DNA of 5,484 nt, taken from contig JAKLHH010000605.1 in assembly GCA_022710245.1 (NCBI GenBank), positions 1 to 5,484 of the forward strand, in the 5' to 3' direction. The position numbers were made by a program, and so were the translations under genes. This stretch comes from Myxococcota bacterium. GTDB lineage: Bacteria; Myxococcota; Polyangia; GCA-2747355; JAKLHH01. Under the pieces are notes generated by a model. The model ran no database searches, was not told the origin of the DNA, and worked only from the letters and a program-made list of their open reading frames with translations. Below are positions 3,369 to 5,484 of this stretch, piece after piece (the first letter of the stretch is position 1; each line of letters begins with the position of its first letter).

Positions 3369-5484
3369 GTCGGGGCAGGCTGGCGAGGAGCTGCTCGAGC
3401 CGCTCCAGGCTCGGGGGCTTGGCCAGGTGCTGGTCGAAGCCGGCCTCGAGCGCCCTCGCCAGATCCTCGGGCAGCGCGTAGCCGGTCAGCGCCACCAGGA
3501 AGACGTCGTGCAGCGCCGGGTCGGAGCGGAGCGCCCGGGCGACGTCATAGCCGTCCATGCCAGGCAGGCCGATGTCGCAGAGGACGACCTCGGGCGTGGA
3601 GGCCCGGGCCCGGCTGAGCCCCTCGGCGCCGCTCGAGGCGACCTCGACGGTGTGCCCGGCCAGCTCGAGCACCTCCCTGAGGCTGCTCGCCGCGTCGACG
3701 TTGTCCTCGATCAGCAGCACCCGCCGGTGCGCTGTGGGCGCCGCGAGGGACGCCTGGCCCGCCGCGCCGATCCCCTCCCCGGCGAGGGGCAGCCGGAGGG
3801 TGAACTCGGCGCCTCTGCCCAGCCCGTCGCTGCGGGCCTCGGCGCTGCCGCCGTGCAGCTCGGCCAGCCCCTTCACCAGCGCGAGGCCCAGCCCCAGCCC
3901 ACCCCGGCCGCGGTCGAGCGTGCTGTCCGCCTGCGTGAAGGGCTCGAAGAGCCGCGGCAGGACCTCCGGCCCGATGCCGATGCCGGTGTCGCGGACGCGG
4001 ATGACCGCCTGGCGGCGGGCCACGTCCTCCTCGAGGGCCAGCGTCACGCGGCCGCCCTGGCCGGTGAACTTGGCCGCGTTCTGCAAGAGGTTCTCCACCG
4101 CCTGCGAGATGCGGGCGGCGTCCGCGTTCACCCAGAGCGCGCGCGGGAGCAGGCGGACCTCGAGCTCGACTCCGGCCGTGGTGAACTCGGAGCGGTGGTC
4201 CTCCACGGTCCGCTGCAGCAGCTCGCCCAGCTCGAGGGGGCGCCGCTGGATCTGGAACTTGCCGCGGGTGATGCGGGTGACGTCGAGGAGGTCGTCGACG
4301 AGCCTGGCCAGCTGCCCGACCTGCCGGTCGATGATCGCCTTGGCCCGCCGCGCCTGCTCGCTCCCCGGCGCGACGCGGTCGAGGACGAAGAGGCTGTTGC
4401 GGATCGGCGCCAGCGGGTTGCGCAGCTCGTGCGAGAGCACGGCGAGGAACTCGTTCTTGCGGCGGTCGGCCTCGAGCAGCCGCGCGGTGGCCTCGAGCTG
4501 CCGCGCCTCCGCCCGCTTGCGCTCGGTGATGTCCTGCGAGAGCACGAAGATGCCCTCGGGCACCGGCTCGGCCCTCGCCTCGTACCAGGCGCAGGTCCCG
4601 TCGGCGAAGGTGAACTTCGCCTCCACCCGCTGCGGGGTGCGCTCCTCCATGCAGCGCTGGTAGGCAGCGAAGAAGGGCGATCGCTCCACGCCCGGGATCG
4701 CCTCCAGCAGGCTGCGGCCGAGGAGCTCCTCGGGCCGGCAGTGCGCGTGCTGGGCGTTGACCTTGTTGACGTAGAGGTAGCGCCAGTCGGGGCTCAGGAT
4801 GGCGCAGCCCTCCATCATGTTGTCGAGGGTGCGCCGGTAGCGATCCTCGGCCCGCCGGCGGTCGGTGAGGTCGGCGAAGATCGTGTAGACCTCGTAGGGC
4901 CGCTCCTCGCCCGGCCGGAAGAGCGGCACCGCGTCGACGCTGATCCAGCGGCGGGCGCGCTCGCGCGGGTTGAAGACGCCCATCGCCACGTCGCGCACCG
5001 CCTCGCCGGTCCTGAGCGCCACCATCGCCGGGTGCTCGAGCCCGGGGAACGGCGAGCCGTCCTCGCGGACGGTGTCGTGCTCCTCGCCGACCGAGCTGCT
5101 GCCGAGGAACTCCTCGCGCGTCTTGCCGAGGATGCGCTCGGCGGCGGAGTTCATCGAGATGATCTCGCCCGCGCTGTCCTGGTGGACCACGCCCTGCAGC
5201 ATGGTCTCCGCGACGAGCCGGTGCCGCTCCTCGCTCCGGCGCAGCTCCTCTTCGGCCTGCTTGCGCTCGCTGATGTCGAGCGCGAGCGCCATCGCCCCCA
5301 CCACGCGACCGTCCGGCTCTCGCAGCGGCGCGTAGCGAGTGTGGACCGCCCCCTCGAGGTGGGTGCTCTCGAAGCTGCTCGTCTCGCCGGCGAGCGCGCG
5401 TCGGAACCGCTCCGAGACGGCGGCGAGGGCCTCCCCCTCGAGGACCTCGCTCACCCGGCGCCCCTCCAGCGAGGCGCGCGTCCA
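3361..5484 (-). CDS. Hybrid sensor histidine kinase, PAS-PAS-PAS-HisKA-HATPase-REC (5' end outside window)
   Basis: 707 residues are visible, counted from the window edge. The GTG at 5454 is a possible start but is unlikely to be the true one, because the frame stays open to the edge and the first residues already read as part of a PAS domain. Domains in order: the end of PAS1 (to about 70, ending LDISERKQ), PAS2 (about 84-205, ending ADLTDRR), PAS3 (about 213-320, ending SQDITERKRAE), HisKA with H352 in SHELRNPLAP, HATPase with N465/N469 (NLLQNAAKF), D499 (DTGIGIG) and a GLGLGL lid, and REC with D637 (LCDIGLPGMDGY), T667 and K689. All key catalytic residues are present, so it should autophosphorylate and pass phosphate to its own receiver. 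No membrane helix is visible; the signal sensed is unknown. The receiver has no output domain after it, so a separate HPt protein or regulator is presumably needed; none is in view. Confidence 0.97.
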   Translation of the reverse strand, partial: WTRASLEGRRVSEVLEGEALAAVSERFRRALAGETSSFESTHLEGAVHTRYAPLREPDGRVVGAMALALDISERKQAEEELRRSEERHRLVAETMLQGVVHQDSAGEIISMNSAAERILGKTREEFLGSSSVGEEHDTVREDGSPFPGLEHPAMVALRTGEAVRDVAMGVFNPRERARRWISVDAVPLFRPGEERPYEVYTIFADLTDRRRAEDRYRRTLDNMMEGCAILSPDWRYLYVNKVNAQHAHCRPEELLGRSLLEAIPGVERSPFFAAYQRCMEERTPQRVEAKFTFADGTCAWYEARAEPVPEGIFVLSQDITERKRAEARQLEATARLLEADRRKNEFLAVLSHELRNPLAPIRNSLFVLDRVAPGSEQARRAKAIIDRQVGQLARLVDDLLDVTRITRGKFQIQRRPLELGELLQRTVEDHRSEFTTAGVELEVRLLPRALWVNADAARISQAVENLLQNAAKFTGQGGRVTLALEEDVARRQAVIRVRDTGIGIGPEVLPRLFEPFTQADSTLDRGRGGLGLGLALVKGLAELHGGSAEARSDGLGRGAEFTLRLPLAGEGIGAAGQASLAAPTAHRRVLLIEDNVDAASSLREVLELAGHTVEVASSGAEGLSRARASTPEVVLCDIGLPGMDGYDVARALRSDPALHDVFLVALTGYALPEDLARALEAGFDQHLAKPPSLERLEQLLASLPRRG

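Noticed and set aside
3557..4663. Plus-strand open frame (368 codons) opposite the hybrid kinase
   Set aside because: The kinase strand encodes unmistakable HisKA, HATPase and REC motifs over this stretch. The opposite frame is Ser/Arg-rich without motifs.

Overview
The window is GC-rich throughout and reads as chromosomal DNA from a myxobacterium-like member of Myxococcota. The strongest taxonomic clue is the MYXO-CTERM-type tail on the protein at 2179-2973: a Gly/Cys motif, a short hydrophobic helix, then an Arg-rich end. A secreted protein with a GYPPP linker, a lipoprotein with an Asp-every-five-residues linker, and a large PAS-rich hybrid kinase all fit that group. Species cannot be named from sequence alone.

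Layout. Positions 1-48 are almost pure G and may be a contig-edge artefact. A possible sigma70-like promoter (200-229) precedes a two-gene plus-strand unit. Its first gene (298-1113) encodes an exported, probably outer-membrane beta-barrel-like protein with a proline-rich repeat linker. Its second gene (1110-1982) overlaps the first by ATGA and encodes a probable lipoprotein whose acidic repeat linker appears to interrupt a single beta-rich domain. A 196-base gap follows, holding a hairpin and an AT-rich island. Next is a well-supported cell-surface protein (2179-2973) with three cysteine-rich repeats and a MYXO-CTERM-like anchor.

The rest is on the minus strand. A 69-residue zinc-finger-like protein (3193-2984) converges on the surface-protein gene with only 10 bases between the stop codons. 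Upstream of it lies a four-copy, exactly 20-bp tandem repeat (3271-3350). Beyond that is a long hybrid sensor histidine kinase (PAS-PAS-PAS-HisKA-HATPase-REC) that runs off the right edge of the window.

How the parts relate. The left half looks like a cell-envelope block: three exported proteins of different anchoring types (barrel-like, lipoprotein, C-terminally sorted), all with low-complexity or repeated segments. The right half is signalling, with no adjacent response regulator or receiver partner in view. No mobile element, CRISPR array, tRNA or rRNA was seen. The best candidates for undescribed biology are the cysteine-rich repeat protein, the lipoprotein with the internal acidic repeat, and the 20-bp tandem array. 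None of them amounts to a demonstrable new system from this window alone.
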